Assembly: GCF_004343585.1 (NCBI RefSeq)
Contig: NZ_SLYW01000006.1
Coordinates: forward strand, 62,001 to 126,000
Length of the DNA: 64,000 nucleotides
Reading direction: 5' to 3'
Source of the DNA: Neorhizobium sp. JUb45
GTDB taxonomy: Bacteria > Pseudomonadota > Alphaproteobacteria > Rhizobiales > Rhizobiaceae
Below the pieces are notes generated by a model, which saw nothing but the letters and a program-made list of their open reading frames with translations, was not told the DNA's origin and searched no databases. The position numbers and the translations under genes were made by a program. This document shows positions 24,587 through 33,725 of the stretch, piece by piece. Positions within the stretch are counted from its first letter, which is position 1, and the number at the start of each line of letters is the position of its first letter.

Positions 24587-26707
24587 ATGAGACAGACAAT
24601 GGCGAAAGATGGCAAGCAGATCAGGGTCGGTGTCGATATCGGTGGCACCTTCACCGACGTTGCGATGGAGGTAGGCATCACGCTCCATTCGATCAAAGTT
24701 CTGACCGATTATTCTTATCCCGAAAACGCGATCGTCAAGGGGGTTCGCGAAGTCGCGGAAGTGGCCGGAGTGGACCTTTCCGAGATCGATACGATCATCC
24801 ATGGCACGACGCTGGCCACCAACGCGCTGATCGAGCGCCGTGGTGCCCGCACCGCCTTCATCACCACCAAGGGATTTCGCGACGTCATCGAAATGCGCAC
24901 TGAAAGCCGTTTCGAGCAGTATGATCTCGATATCGTGCTGCCGGCACCGCTGGTGCCGCGCAACGAACGTTTTGTCATCGATGAGCGTATCGGCGCCGAT
25001 GGTTCGGTGCTGAAGGCTCTTGATCTCGCAGAAGTCGACGCGCTGTGCGACGCCATCATCGCGGCCGGCTACGACAGCGTCGCCATCGGTTTCATCCACT
25101 CCTATCTGAACGGCGCCCATGAAAAGGTCGTCCGCGACCGTCTGCTCGCCAAGAAAGCCGACATCTCGGTGTCGATCTCGTCGGAAGTTTCGCCGCAGAT
25201 GCGCGAATTCCAGCGCTTCAATACCGTCTGCGCCAATGCCTTCGTCAAGCCGCTGATGGCATCCTATCTCAATCGTCTCGTCGGTCGTCTGACCGAAGAG
25301 GGCACGCGCTGCCCGGTTTTCATGATCCATTCGGGTGGTGGCATCATCAGCGTCGAAAGCGCCATCGAGTTTCCGGTACGCCTGCTGGAATCCGGCCCGG
25401 CCGGCGGCGCGATCTTCGCGGCCCATATCGCCAGCAGCTACGGTCTCGACCAGGTGCTTTCCTATGACATGGGTGGCACGACCGCCAAAATCTGCCTGAT
25501 TGAAAAGCAGACACCCAAGACGTCCAAGACTTTCGAGGTGGCCCGCACCTGGCGCTTCAAGAAGGGAAGCGGCATGCCGATCTCGATCCCGGTGATCGAA
25601 ATGGTAGAAATCGGTGCCGGCGGTGGTTCGATTGCGACAATCGACAGCATGCGCCAGATCCGCGTGGGACCGCACAGCGCGGGTTCCGAGCCGGGTCCGG
25701 CCTGCTATGGCCGTGGCGGCGCAAACCCGACCGTCACCGACGCAGATCTGATCCTTGGTCGCCTCGATCCGGACGAATTTGCCGGTGGCGCGATGAAGCT
25801 CGACCGCCCCGCTTCCGACAAGGCCATGGATGCGGACCTCGCATCGAAACTCGACACGGATATCGCCACGGCCGCCTACGGCCTCAGCGAAGTTGTCGAC
25901 GAGAACATGAGCAATGCGGCCCGTATGCATGCGGTGGAAAACGGCAAGGAGCTTTCCGAGTTCACAATGATCGCGTTTGGCGGCGCGGCACCCATCCATG
26001 CCGCGCGGCTGTGCGAAAAGCTCGGCATGGCAGATCTCTTGATCCCGCCGGGGGCCGGTGTCGGTTCAGCCATCGGCTTTCTGCGGGCGCCCTTCGGTTT
26101 TGAGAGTGTACGCAGCGCCTATAGCCGCCTCAGCCGCTTCGATGCCGCCGCAATCAACCAGACGGTTGCCGAGCTAAGCGCCGAGGCAATCTCCTTCGTG
26201 CGCTCCGGTTCGCCCGAAGCTAACCCGGATCTCGAATGCATCGCATACATGCGTTATGTCGGCCAGGGCTGGGAAGTGCCGGTGACGATCGATGTGCGCG
26301 ATTATGCGGATGCCGATGGCGACCTTTTCCGAAAACTGTTCGACGAACAGTACGAGCACTTTTTTGGCCGCGTCATCGATGGCCTCGATGTCGAGATCGT
26401 CAGCTGGTCGCTGAGAGCAACCTCGAAGGTTACTCCGCCGGATCGGATCGGCCGGACGGCGAAGACGAACGCGGCAAAAGTGCGCGGCACCCGCGAAATT
26501 TTCGATGTGCAGGAAGGCAGCTTCCAGACGGCATCGATCGTTTCGCGTGCCGACATGAAGAGCGGCGAATTCGTACCCGGCCCCGCCGTCATCACCGAAC
26601 GCGAGACCTCGACCATCATCACCGCCAGCCGCGAAGTCATCATGCAGGCCGATGGCTGCCTGCTCATACGCGTCAAGCAAAGCGCTTCAACGGAGGATTT
26701 GACATGA
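24587..26707 (+). CDS. hyuA: Hydantoinase/oxoprolinase family subunit A (HyuA)
   Basis: The 706-residue protein has the Hydant_A_N then hydantoinase A domain order: VGVDIGGTFTDVAMEVG (ATP-binding DxGGTxTD) near the N-terminus, IIHGTTLATNALIERRGART, then VLSYDMGGTTAKICLI and IEMVEIGAGGGSIATID. Family members (N-methylhydantoinase, ATP-dependent 5-oxoprolinase, acetone carboxylase) use ATP to activate a lactam, hydantoin or ketone. The alternative ATG at 24599 is also possible. Its stop overlaps the hyuB start (ATGA), so HyuA and HyuB form one complex. The substrate is not determined. Confidence 0.92.
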   Translation: MRQTMAKDGKQIRVGVDIGGTFTDVAMEVGITLHSIKVLTDYSYPENAIVKGVREVAEVAGVDLSEIDTIIHGTTLATNALIERRGARTAFITTKGFRDVIEMRTESRFEQYDLDIVLPAPLVPRNERFVIDERIGADGSVLKALDLAEVDALCDAIIAAGYDSVAIGFIHSYLNGAHEKVVRDRLLAKKADISVSISSEVSPQMREFQRFNTVCANAFVKPLMASYLNRLVGRLTEEGTRCPVFMIHSGGGIISVESAIEFPVRLLESGPAGGAIFAAHIASSYGLDQVLSYDMGGTTAKICLIEKQTPKTSKTFEVARTWRFKKGSGMPISIPVIEMVEIGAGGGSIATIDSMRQIRVGPHSAGSEPGPACYGRGGANPTVTDADLILGRLDPDEFAGGAMKLDRPASDKAMDADLASKLDTDIATAAYGLSEVVDENMSNAARMHAVENGKELSEFTMIAFGGAAPIHAARLCEKLGMADLLIPPGAGVGSAIGFLRAPFGFESVRSAYSRLSRFDAAAINQTVAELSAEAISFVRSGSPEANPDLECIAYMRYVGQGWEVPVTIDVRDYADADGDLFRKLFDEQYEHFFGRVIDGLDVEIVSWSLRATSKVTPPDRIGRTAKTNAAKVRGTREIFDVQEGSFQTASIVSRADMKSGEFVPGPAVITERETSTIITASREVIMQADGCLLIRVKQSASTEDLT

Positions 26708-28341
26708 AAACCAACGCACTTTCCGAGGTCCACATGCAGATCATGTGGAACCGCCTGATCTCCGTCGTCGAAGAACAGGCCGTCACCCTCATCCGCACCG
26801 CCTTTTCGACCAGCGTACGTGAATCGGGCGACCTCTCCGCCGGTGTCTTCAACCGTGGTGGTCTGATGATCGCCCAGGCGGTTACCGGCACACCGGGTCA
26901 CGTCAACGCCATGGCCGAGGCAGTGGGCCATTTTATCCACGATATCGGGCCTGAGAACATTTTTGAAGGTGATGTCTACATCACCAATGATCCCTGGAAG
27001 GGCACAGGTCACCTTCACGACTTCACGGTGGTTTCACCAAGCTTCCGTAACGGTGCGCTGGTCGGATACTTTGCCTGCACCGCACATGTGGTTGATGTCG
27101 GCGGCCGCGGTTTTGGCCCGGATGCCAATGAAGTTTACGAAGAGGGCATTTTTGTCCCGATCATGAAATTTGCGGAACGCGGCAAGGTCAACAAGGATCT
27201 CGTCAACATCCTGCACAACAACGTGCGCGAAAGCCATCAGGTGGTCGGCGACGTCTATTCGCTGGCGGCCTGCAACGAGATCGGCCATCGCCGCCTGATG
27301 GACATGATGGAGGAATTCCAGCTCGCCGATCTGGAGACACTGGGCGAATTCATCTTCAAGCGCAGCTATGACGCCACGATTGAACGCATCGCCGCGCTGC
27401 CGAAGGGCTCCTATTCCAACACGATGCGGGTCGATGGTTACGGTTCGCCGATCGATATCGCGGTGCGTGTCGATGTCGAAGGCGATCACATCCTCGCCGA
27501 CTTCGACGGCACCTCGCCGCCGAGCCCGAAAGGCATCAACTGCCCGATTATCTATTCGGCGGCCTATGCATGCTACGGCATGAAGGTTGCGATCGCACCC
27601 GATATTCCAAATAACCACTATTCGCTCCTGCCGTTCCGCGTAACGGCACCGAAAAACTGCATCCTCAATGCCCAGCATCCGGCGCCGGTTTCGGTGCGCC
27701 ATGTGCTCGGCCACCTCGTGCCGGACGCGGTGCTCGGCGCCGTGCACAAGATGCTGCCCGGCAAGGTGCCGGCGGAAGGAGCAGGGGCGTTGTGGAACCT
27801 GCATGTCAGCGTCCGCCCGCTGCAAGGCGACAAGGCGCCTTCCGATCGCGGCCAGCGGGCCGAGGTGCTGCTGTTCAACAGCGGCGGCGCCGGTGCCCGC
27901 TCGACGCTCGACGGCCTCAGTGCCACGGCTTTCCCGAGCGGCGTGCATTCCATGTCGATCGAGGCCACCGAACATGTCGGCCCGGTGATCTTCTGGCGCA
28001 AGGAACTGCGTGACGGTTCCGGTGGTGCTGGCCAGTTTCGTGGCGGTCTCGGCCAGGTGGTGGAAATCTCCACGACCGAAGGTCACGAAATGCACTTCAA
28101 TGCCATGTTCGACCGCGTCGATCATCCGCCGCGCGGCCGCGAGGGTGGCGAGAACGGTGCAGCTGGTGCCGTCCTTCTTGACGACGGCACGCGTCTTCAG
28201 ACCAAGGGGCGTCAATACGTGCCGGCCGGCCGCAGGCTGATCCTGCAGCTTCCCGGCGGCGGCGGCTACGGTGCGCCGGACAAGCGTGATCCGGCCGCGG
28301 CGCAGCGAGACGTTGATTTCGACTACGCGCCGAAAGGCTGA
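26704..28341 (+). CDS. hyuB: Hydantoinase/oxoprolinase family subunit B (HyuB)
   Basis: The 545-residue protein is a complete hydantoinase B subunit: LSEVHMQIMWNRLISVVEEQ, DVYITNDPWKGTGHLHDFTV, HVVDVGGRGFGPDANEVYEE and the C-terminal LPGGGGYGAPDKRDP. It starts at ATG 26704 within the hyuA stop, behind ACGGAGG. With HyuA it forms an ATP-dependent amidohydrolase or carboxylase. The neighbouring importer and aminotransferase suggest that the product is an amino acid. Confidence 0.93.
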   Translation: MKTNALSEVHMQIMWNRLISVVEEQAVTLIRTAFSTSVRESGDLSAGVFNRGGLMIAQAVTGTPGHVNAMAEAVGHFIHDIGPENIFEGDVYITNDPWKGTGHLHDFTVVSPSFRNGALVGYFACTAHVVDVGGRGFGPDANEVYEEGIFVPIMKFAERGKVNKDLVNILHNNVRESHQVVGDVYSLAACNEIGHRRLMDMMEEFQLADLETLGEFIFKRSYDATIERIAALPKGSYSNTMRVDGYGSPIDIAVRVDVEGDHILADFDGTSPPSPKGINCPIIYSAAYACYGMKVAIAPDIPNNHYSLLPFRVTAPKNCILNAQHPAPVSVRHVLGHLVPDAVLGAVHKMLPGKVPAEGAGALWNLHVSVRPLQGDKAPSDRGQRAEVLLFNSGGAGARSTLDGLSATAFPSGVHSMSIEATEHVGPVIFWRKELRDGSGGAGQFRGGLGQVVEISTTEGHEMHFNAMFDRVDHPPRGREGGENGAAGAVLLDDGTRLQTKGRQYVPAGRRLILQLPGGGGYGAPDKRDPAAAQRDVDFDYAPKG

Positions 28342-28407
28342 CCAGAGCGGATGCCGGCGGGAAAACCCCGCCGGTCCCGACCAACTGTTTTTGCGGGAAC
28401 TTTGGAT

Positions 28408-29613
28408 ATGACGTTCGAGAACACGCGTGCGGCCGGCATCAAGTCGTCGCCGAGCATGGCCATTGCGATGGCGGCAAAAAAGCTGGCGGCGGAAGGCCGT
28501 GACATCATCGACCTGTCGCTGGGCGAGCCGGATTTCGAGCCGCCCGCACATGTGGCGGAAGCCGCCGCTGAGGCGATCCGCAAGGGACGCGTGCGCTACG
28601 GTGCTGCGGCCGGCATGGACAGCCTGCGGCAGGCGATCGTCGCCAAGTTCAGCCGTGAAAACCAGCTCGAATACACGATCGACGAGGTGATGGTGGCCAA
28701 TGGCGCCAAGCAGATCCTGTTTGACGTTTTTCTCGCCACGCTGGAGCCGGGCGACGAGGTGATCATCCCCACACCGTGTTGGGTATCCTATGGCGATATC
28801 GTCTCGCTGCATGGCGGTGATCCGGTCTATGTGTCCTGCGGACCCGAGGCCGGCTTCAAGATCAATGCGGCAACGCTCGAAGCATCGATCACGCCCAAAA
28901 CCCGCTGGCTGATGCTCAACTCGCCGTCCAACCCGACCGGCGCCATCTATTCTGCGCCGGAATATCAGGCGCTTGGCCAAGTGCTGGCCCGTCATCCGCG
29001 CGTTCTGGTGATTTCCGACGAGATCTATGAACACGTTTTGCTCAAGGACGTTCCGTTCGTTTCCTTCGCGCAGGCCTGCCCGGAGCTGCGCGACCGCACG
29101 CTGATCGTCAACGGTGTCTCGAAAGCCTATGCCATGACCGGCTGGCGCGTCGGTTATGCCGCCGGGCCCAAGGCCTTGATCGCCGCACTGAACAAGATGC
29201 AGTCGCAGAGCGTCACCTCGGTCTCGACCATTGCGCAGGCAGCAGCGCTTGCGGCGCTGACCGGCGATCAGGCTTTTGTCGGGCAGGGCGCTCAGACATT
29301 TGCCGGCCGCGCCAAAATCGTCGCCGATCGTCTGGCGCAGATCGACGGTGTCGATTTCACGCCACCGGACGGTGCGTTCTACGCCTTCATCGGTATTCAG
29401 CGGCTGCTCGGCCGCAAGACGGAGACAGGCCAAGTGCTTGCCGACGACCCGGCCTTTGCCGCGCATCTGCTGCAGCAGTTCGGCCTGTCCAGCGTGCCCG
29501 GTGCCGCCTTCGGCGCGCCCGGTTTCATCCGCCTGTCGATCGCCGCATCCGACCGTGAACTGGAGGGTGCCTGCGACCGGCTCGGCGCCATGGTCGCTTC
29601 GCTGAGGGACTGA
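28408..29613 (+). CDS. Class I/II aminotransferase (aspartate aminotransferase-like)
   Basis: The 401-residue protein is a fold-type I aminotransferase of the aspartate aminotransferase Ib group: LSLGEPDFEPP, NSPSNPTGAIY, VISDEIYEHV and the PLP Schiff-base motif NGVSKAYAMTGWRVGY (Lys239). It begins at ATG 28408 rather than upstream, where the frame lacks similarity. The first 250 residues align without a gap to the aminotransferase at 50357, including Lys239. Its position after hyuAB suggests that it deaminates the amino acid released by ring opening. Confidence 0.9.
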   Translation: MTFENTRAAGIKSSPSMAIAMAAKKLAAEGRDIIDLSLGEPDFEPPAHVAEAAAEAIRKGRVRYGAAAGMDSLRQAIVAKFSRENQLEYTIDEVMVANGAKQILFDVFLATLEPGDEVIIPTPCWVSYGDIVSLHGGDPVYVSCGPEAGFKINAATLEASITPKTRWLMLNSPSNPTGAIYSAPEYQALGQVLARHPRVLVISDEIYEHVLLKDVPFVSFAQACPELRDRTLIVNGVSKAYAMTGWRVGYAAGPKALIAALNKMQSQSVTSVSTIAQAAALAALTGDQAFVGQGAQTFAGRAKIVADRLAQIDGVDFTPPDGAFYAFIGIQRLLGRKTETGQVLADDPAFAAHLLQQFGLSSVPGAAFGAPGFIRLSIAASDRELEGACDRLGAMVASLRD

Positions 29614-29687
29614 GTTGGGATTCCCATCCTGCCACAAATATCGAAACGGCGGCGATCATCACTGCCGCACGCCAAGGAGCTTGAAAC

Positions 29688-30593
29688 ATGAAGACCTCAG
29701 ACCTGAAACACGCGCTGGGCGCGGGCTTGCTGTCCTTTCCGGTGACGCATTTCGACGCCGAGGGAAAGTTCAACCCGAAAAGCTATGCCGAACACGTCAA
29801 CTGGCTGTCCGGTTTCGAAGCCACCACGCTGTTCGCAGCCGGCGGCACGGGTGAATTTTTCTCGCTGTCGCCGGAGGAAATCCCTCAGATCGTGCGCGTT
29901 GCCAAGGAAGCCGCCGGCGAAACGCCGATCGTGTCCGGCTGCGGTTACGGCACCGACATTGCCGTCTCGATCGCAAAATCGGTCGAAAAGATCGGCGGTG
30001 ACGGCATCTTGCTTCTGCCGCATTACCTGATCGATGCGCCGCAGGAAGGTCTCTACCGGCATATCAAGGCTGTCTGCCAGGCGACCGGCATGGGCGTGAT
30101 GGTCTATAACCGCGACAATTCCGTTCTCCAGCCCGATACGCTGGCGCGTCTCTGCGACGAATGCGAAAACCTCGTTGGCTTCAAGGACGGTACGGGCGAT
30201 ATCGGCCTGGTGCGCCAGGTCACCGCCAAGATGGGCGATCGCCTGACATATCTCGGCGGCATGCCGACGGCGGAACTATTTGCTGAAGCCTATCTCGGCG
30301 CCGGTTTCACCACCTATTCGTCTGCCGTCTTTAACTTTGTGCCGGGCCTCGCCATCGAATTCTACAAGGCGCTGCGGGCTGCCGAGCGGGCGAAATGCGA
30401 AACGATCCTGAACGAGTTCTTTTATCCGTTCATGGCGATCCGCAATCGATCCAAAGGGTATGCGGTATCCGCGGTTAAAGCCGGTGTTCGCCTACAGGGC
30501 TTCGATGCTGGTCCGGTAAGGGCACCGCTGCAAGACCTGTCAGCCGAAGAGCTGACGATGATGGAAAAGCTGATCGGCAAACATAAGCGCTGA
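29688..30593 (+). CDS. kdgD: 5-dehydro-4-deoxyglucarate dehydratase (KdgD)
   Basis: The 301-residue protein is a DHDPS/NAL-superfamily TIM barrel: LFAAGGTGEFFSLS (GTGEFF, residues 53-58), Tyr140 in MVYNRDNS and the Schiff-base Lys166 in GFKDGTGDI. YSSAVFNFVPGLAIEFY and AGPVRAPLQDL are characteristic of KdgD. KdgD converts 5-dehydro-4-deoxyglucarate to alpha-ketoglutarate semialdehyde, water and CO2. It is last in the HyuAB cluster, an unusual place since no glucarate or galactarate dehydratase is in sight. A related substrate with an amino-derived carbon chain is therefore possible. Confidence 0.85.
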   Translation: MKTSDLKHALGAGLLSFPVTHFDAEGKFNPKSYAEHVNWLSGFEATTLFAAGGTGEFFSLSPEEIPQIVRVAKEAAGETPIVSGCGYGTDIAVSIAKSVEKIGGDGILLLPHYLIDAPQEGLYRHIKAVCQATGMGVMVYNRDNSVLQPDTLARLCDECENLVGFKDGTGDIGLVRQVTAKMGDRLTYLGGMPTAELFAEAYLGAGFTTYSSAVFNFVPGLAIEFYKALRAAERAKCETILNEFFYPFMAIRNRSKGYAVSAVKAGVRLQGFDAGPVRAPLQDLSAEELTMMEKLIGKHKR

Positions 30594-30610
30594 TGTTCAG
30601 TTCCGAATGA

Positions 30611-30632
30611 GGTGCTTTCATATGGCAGCACC
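30611..30632 (+). terminator. Possible terminator after kdgD
   Basis: GGTGCT (30611-30616) pairs with AGCACC (30627-30632) 18 bases after the kdgD stop. There is no strong U-tract, so the call is tentative. Confidence 0.3.
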
Positions 30633-31222
30633 ATTACGTTTCGAAATCAGAAAATGTAAAACTCGGTTAGGTGCGACGAGAGATATCGAATCTTGATCAG
30701 ACACTTAAGATATTCAGATGCAGTAACGGCTGAATTGAAATATCTCGAAAGCGCCGATCCGATGAGCGGATGCGAATGAACTGTCGCTTGCCGGTGGTCG
30801 GATGGAGGGGAAGGACGGCCGAAGTCATGGTGGGTCGAAGTGGATCAACCCGATCTTGCCGACGAGCTTCACTATCTGTGCACCGAAATCTACCGATATC
30901 CGGAAAGGAGATCCGCCCATCATGTATCTGACCGCCTTTGACCGTTTCCGTGCCTAACGGCTCGAAATTAGACAGACGAGTTTCCAGATTTGCGCACCGC
31001 GTATAGGTGGGCTGCGACACAGCCTCTAACCCGGCGTGAGGGATCGTATATAACAATTCCAACGAAGCGATGTAACTCCTCCCACAGAGCTTCGTATTTC
31101 AGGCGGCCCACTCCTCCTCCCAAGGGTGGCCTGAACGGATAGCCGCACTCCTCCTCCCAGCCGGTGTCCAATGATTTCGAAAAGCCTGCGCACTCCTCCC
31201 GCGCAGGCTTTTTCGTTTCTGC
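30633..31222. other. Decayed intergenic region
   Basis: About 590 bases without an intact gene. A plus-strand frame from about 30763 to a TAA at 30957 (ending KGDPPIMYLTAFDRFRA) looks like the C-terminus of a lost protein, but I cannot name it. Near 31085-31195 the string CACTCCTCC recurs several times. The region ends at a DinB remnant. Confidence 0.4.
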
Positions 31223-31445
31223 CTACATCCCGAAATCCAGTTGCGACTGATCCTCATCGCCATCTTGGCCCTGATCGTTCGCCTGCGAGGATAGGGCCAC
31301 GCCAAGCAACCGCACCGACAGCTTGAACGGATAGCGGTCCGTTATCCTTTCAAGAGCTTGGTGTCCTTGCGCAGTTGCTCGGGTGGATCCGATCAAGTCG
31401 AAATTTTTCCAACCGGCATCAGAGCGCCGTGACCAGAGGCCGGCT
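31223..31445 (-). pseudogene. DNA polymerase IV (dinB), C-terminal remnant
   Basis: The leftward frame reads DAGWKNFDLIGS, then ALERITDRYPFKLSVRLLGV, ALSSQ and a final QSQLDFGM before a TAG at 31223-31225. The sequence RLLGVxLSS followed by an acidic tail and QLDFG is typical of the end of Y-family DNA polymerase IV. The catalytic palm and fingers are absent, so only the last 70 or so codons survive. Confidence 0.65.
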
Positions 31446-31496
31446 CTCCGATGCTGTTCATTTAGGGTATGGATGACGCCAAAATTGGCTTAACGT

Positions 31497-33131
31497 CTAT
31501 AATTCCCGGATCAATTGCTCGGCGATCCGAACACTCAGAGCGGCTCCGGTGAGTGTCGGGTTCATGCACGACGCTGACGGCATGACGCTGGTTCCGGCGA
31601 TGAACATGTTGGGATGGTCATGCGTGCGGCAATCGCGGTCGACGACCGAATCCTTCGGGTCATCGCCCATGCGGGTCGTGCCCATGACATGTTGACGGTT
31701 TTGCCATTTCACGTCGGTCGACAGGACTTCGGCATCCAGCAGTTCGGCGATCTTGTTGAGATCCTGCAGGCCGCGGTCACGGCCGGCGTTCCAGTAGTCC
31801 GTGACCGAATAATAGAGAACCGGAACCGGGATGCCGAGCGCGTCGAACTTGGTCTTCGACGGCGTGACGCGGTTTTCGGCCAAAGGCAGCGGTTCGAAAT
31901 CGATCGCCCAATTGAGCGAACGGGCCGAATATTTGCGGATCTGTTCATCCAGCTTGGACCCGAGAATACCCTTCTTCAGAAAACCTTCGGTCATCTGCGC
32001 GGTCGGTACGGTGTTGCGCACCTTGATCTTGTAGCTCGGGTAATCCTTGCGAAATTCGCCATCGCGCTGGTTCAAATAGACCAGAAGCTCCGTCGGGCCT
32101 TCGCCCGGCCACATGTCCTCCTTGGTCAGCATGTTCATGCTGATACCGGTATGGTCCATGAGGTTGCGGCCGACCTGATCGGACGAGTTGGCAATGCCGT
32201 TCGGATATTGTTCCGAAGTCGAGATCAGCAGCAGTTTTGCGGATTCGATGCCGTAGGCGGCGAGTACGAAATATTTGGCCGTCAGGCGATGTTCGGAATT
32301 GTCCGGCTTCTTGTACCAGATGGCCGTGATTTTGCCGTCGTCACCGGCCTCGATCTTGTAGACCGGCGAATTGTCGAGCAGCTTGGCGCCATGGCGTTCG
32401 GCCTCGTCGATATGCATCGACCCGTCATATTTGGCACCGATCGGACAGACCGGATTGCAATTGTTGTTGCCTGCGCAGACCGGGCGGTTGCCATAGGGGC
32501 GCGAGGCGCGCCCATGCGGTTCCAGAACCGGATTGAAGCCACCAATGAGAAGCTTTTCCGAAAGCGTGTCGAACATATAGGAGGAGTTCAGCTGCTTCAT
32601 CGGGAAGGGCATCGAGCGTGGCGGCATTGGGCCGCCGCCCTGACCGCTTTCGTCCTGCCCATCGGTGCCGGTGACGCCGAGTTCGAGCTCAGCCTTGTTG
32701 TAATATTGCTCGAGATCGGCGTAACCGATCGGCCAGTCACGACCGCGGCCGTAGAGCGACTGGATCTTGAAATCGTTCGGGATCATCCGCCACAGCGCCG
32801 AGCCAAAATGCCAGGTGGTGCCGCCAACCACCCGCAGGTAGGAGGTGTTGTATTTCACCGGACCCTCGTATTGCAGGTAATCTCCATAGGTAGACGGCGC
32901 ATGCGGCAGGCTCGGGAACGGAGAACCGGCGCCCTGCAGCTTGGCATTGGCAAGCGACAGTTTCACCGGCGCATTGCGATAGGTCTCGACGATCTCGCGG
33001 CGGTTGACGCGCGGACCGGCCTCCAGAACGATGACCTTCTTACCGGCCTTGGCGAGGTTGGCGGCAATGATGCCGCCCATGACGCCCGAGCCGATGACGA
33101 TCAGGTCCGCATCATAGGATGTGTTAGCCAT
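31497..33131 (-). CDS. GMC-family FAD dehydrogenase, large subunit of a membrane sugar/alcohol dehydrogenase
   Basis: The 544-residue flavoprotein has an N-terminal FAD motif (LIVIGSGVMGGIIAANLAKA), the second conserved block VVGGTTWHFGSALWRM, and a C-terminal NMFIAGTSVMPSASCMNPTL motif with HVMGTTRMGDD. A Cys cluster, VCAGNNNCNPVCPIG (about residues 218-232), matches the iron-sulfur-binding motif of FAD-dependent gluconate, sorbitol and glucose dehydrogenase large subunits. It is the last gene of a leftward operon with the Tat small subunit and the cytochrome c. The complex would oxidise a sugar or sugar acid in the periplasm. Confidence 0.9.
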   Translation of the reverse strand: MANTSYDADLIVIGSGVMGGIIAANLAKAGKKVIVLEAGPRVNRREIVETYRNAPVKLSLANAKLQGAGSPFPSLPHAPSTYGDYLQYEGPVKYNTSYLRVVGGTTWHFGSALWRMIPNDFKIQSLYGRGRDWPIGYADLEQYYNKAELELGVTGTDGQDESGQGGGPMPPRSMPFPMKQLNSSYMFDTLSEKLLIGGFNPVLEPHGRASRPYGNRPVCAGNNNCNPVCPIGAKYDGSMHIDEAERHGAKLLDNSPVYKIEAGDDGKITAIWYKKPDNSEHRLTAKYFVLAAYGIESAKLLLISTSEQYPNGIANSSDQVGRNLMDHTGISMNMLTKEDMWPGEGPTELLVYLNQRDGEFRKDYPSYKIKVRNTVPTAQMTEGFLKKGILGSKLDEQIRKYSARSLNWAIDFEPLPLAENRVTPSKTKFDALGIPVPVLYYSVTDYWNAGRDRGLQDLNKIAELLDAEVLSTDVKWQNRQHVMGTTRMGDDPKDSVVDRDCRTHDHPNMFIAGTSVMPSASCMNPTLTGAALSVRIAEQLIREL

Positions 33132-33145
33132 TGTCTTTGTTCCTG

Positions 33146-33673
33146 TCAGATCTTGCTACATGGCTTCGGTCCCCAGGCGTTGGGGCCGGGACCATAAGAC
33201 GGGATGGTAAGGAGGCCCTTGGTCGGGCGATACATCAGCGATTCGGCATAGGTGATTAGCTCGGCATCTTCCGGTTCGCCGACGACGCCGAGATACCAGG
33301 CGGACACGATCTTGGTGGCTGTTTTGGTCAGCGCCGGTTCGGTGCCGGTCAGCGCTAGAAAGCCATCCATGTTCGGCACGCCGGATTGTCTAATCAGCTT
33401 GGACAATGCATCCATGCTGGCATCGAGGTCACCGTCGCGTTTCTTCAGCGCAGCAAGGAAGCGGGCGCCGAGAACCGGATCCAGTGAGTAGCCTGTGAGG
33501 AATTCCGACAATTGCGTGAAGGACACCACACCATCGTCAGCGGCGGTTGCCGAAAGCGGGCCAGCAAGATCAGCGGTAAGCGCCAGGCCGGCAATCGCGA
33601 CCGTGGTGCGCAGCAGCCCGCGGCGCGAGACGGGTTGGCCGAAGGCGGCCGTTGATTTGGTATCGATAGGCAT
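33146..33673 (-). CDS. Sugar dehydrogenase complex small subunit (gluconate 2-dehydrogenase subunit 3-like)
   Basis: The 175-residue protein has a twin-arginine signal (VSRRGLLRTTVAIAGLALTA, export after about residue 44) and then a short helical domain (FTQLSEFLTGYSLDPVLGAR, KIVSAWYLGVVGE) typical of the small subunit of three-part membrane dehydrogenases. It starts at ATG 33673 after GGAGA. The small subunit acts as the Tat escort that carries the folded flavoprotein across the membrane, which fits the absence of a signal peptide on the large subunit, 14 bases downstream. Confidence 0.85.
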   Translation of the reverse strand: MPIDTKSTAAFGQPVSRRGLLRTTVAIAGLALTADLAGPLSATAADDGVVSFTQLSEFLTGYSLDPVLGARFLAALKKRDGDLDASMDALSKLIRQSGVPNMDGFLALTGTEPALTKTATKIVSAWYLGVVGEPEDAELITYAESLMYRPTKGLLTIPSYGPGPNAWGPKPCSKI

Positions 33674-33725
33674 TAGGATCTCCGGGGAGCGATCAATGCG
33701 GAAAGGGGAAGGCGATGGTTGTCGT

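Noticed and set aside
24578..25999. Long minus-strand open frame opposite hyuA
   Set aside because: Shadow of hyuA; composition is atypical for a protein and no family is recognisable.
27034..29637. Very long antisense open frame (867 codons) opposite hyuB and the aminotransferase
   Set aside because: It is a codon-bias shadow of two strongly supported plus-strand genes; the translation is Arg/His/Gly-rich and has no domain pattern.
30697..31062. 121-codon leftward frame in the gap after kdgD
   Set aside because: No family pattern, no ribosome site, and the region shows signs of decay on both strands.
31085..31195. Repeated CACTCCTCC strings as a possible CRISPR or tandem repeat array
   Set aside because: Only a few imperfect copies with irregular spacing and no spacer-repeat structure.
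31614..33197. Long plus-strand open frame (527 codons) opposite the GMC dehydrogenase
   Set aside because: Antisense shadow in high-GC DNA; the minus-strand GMC protein has all its family motifs.
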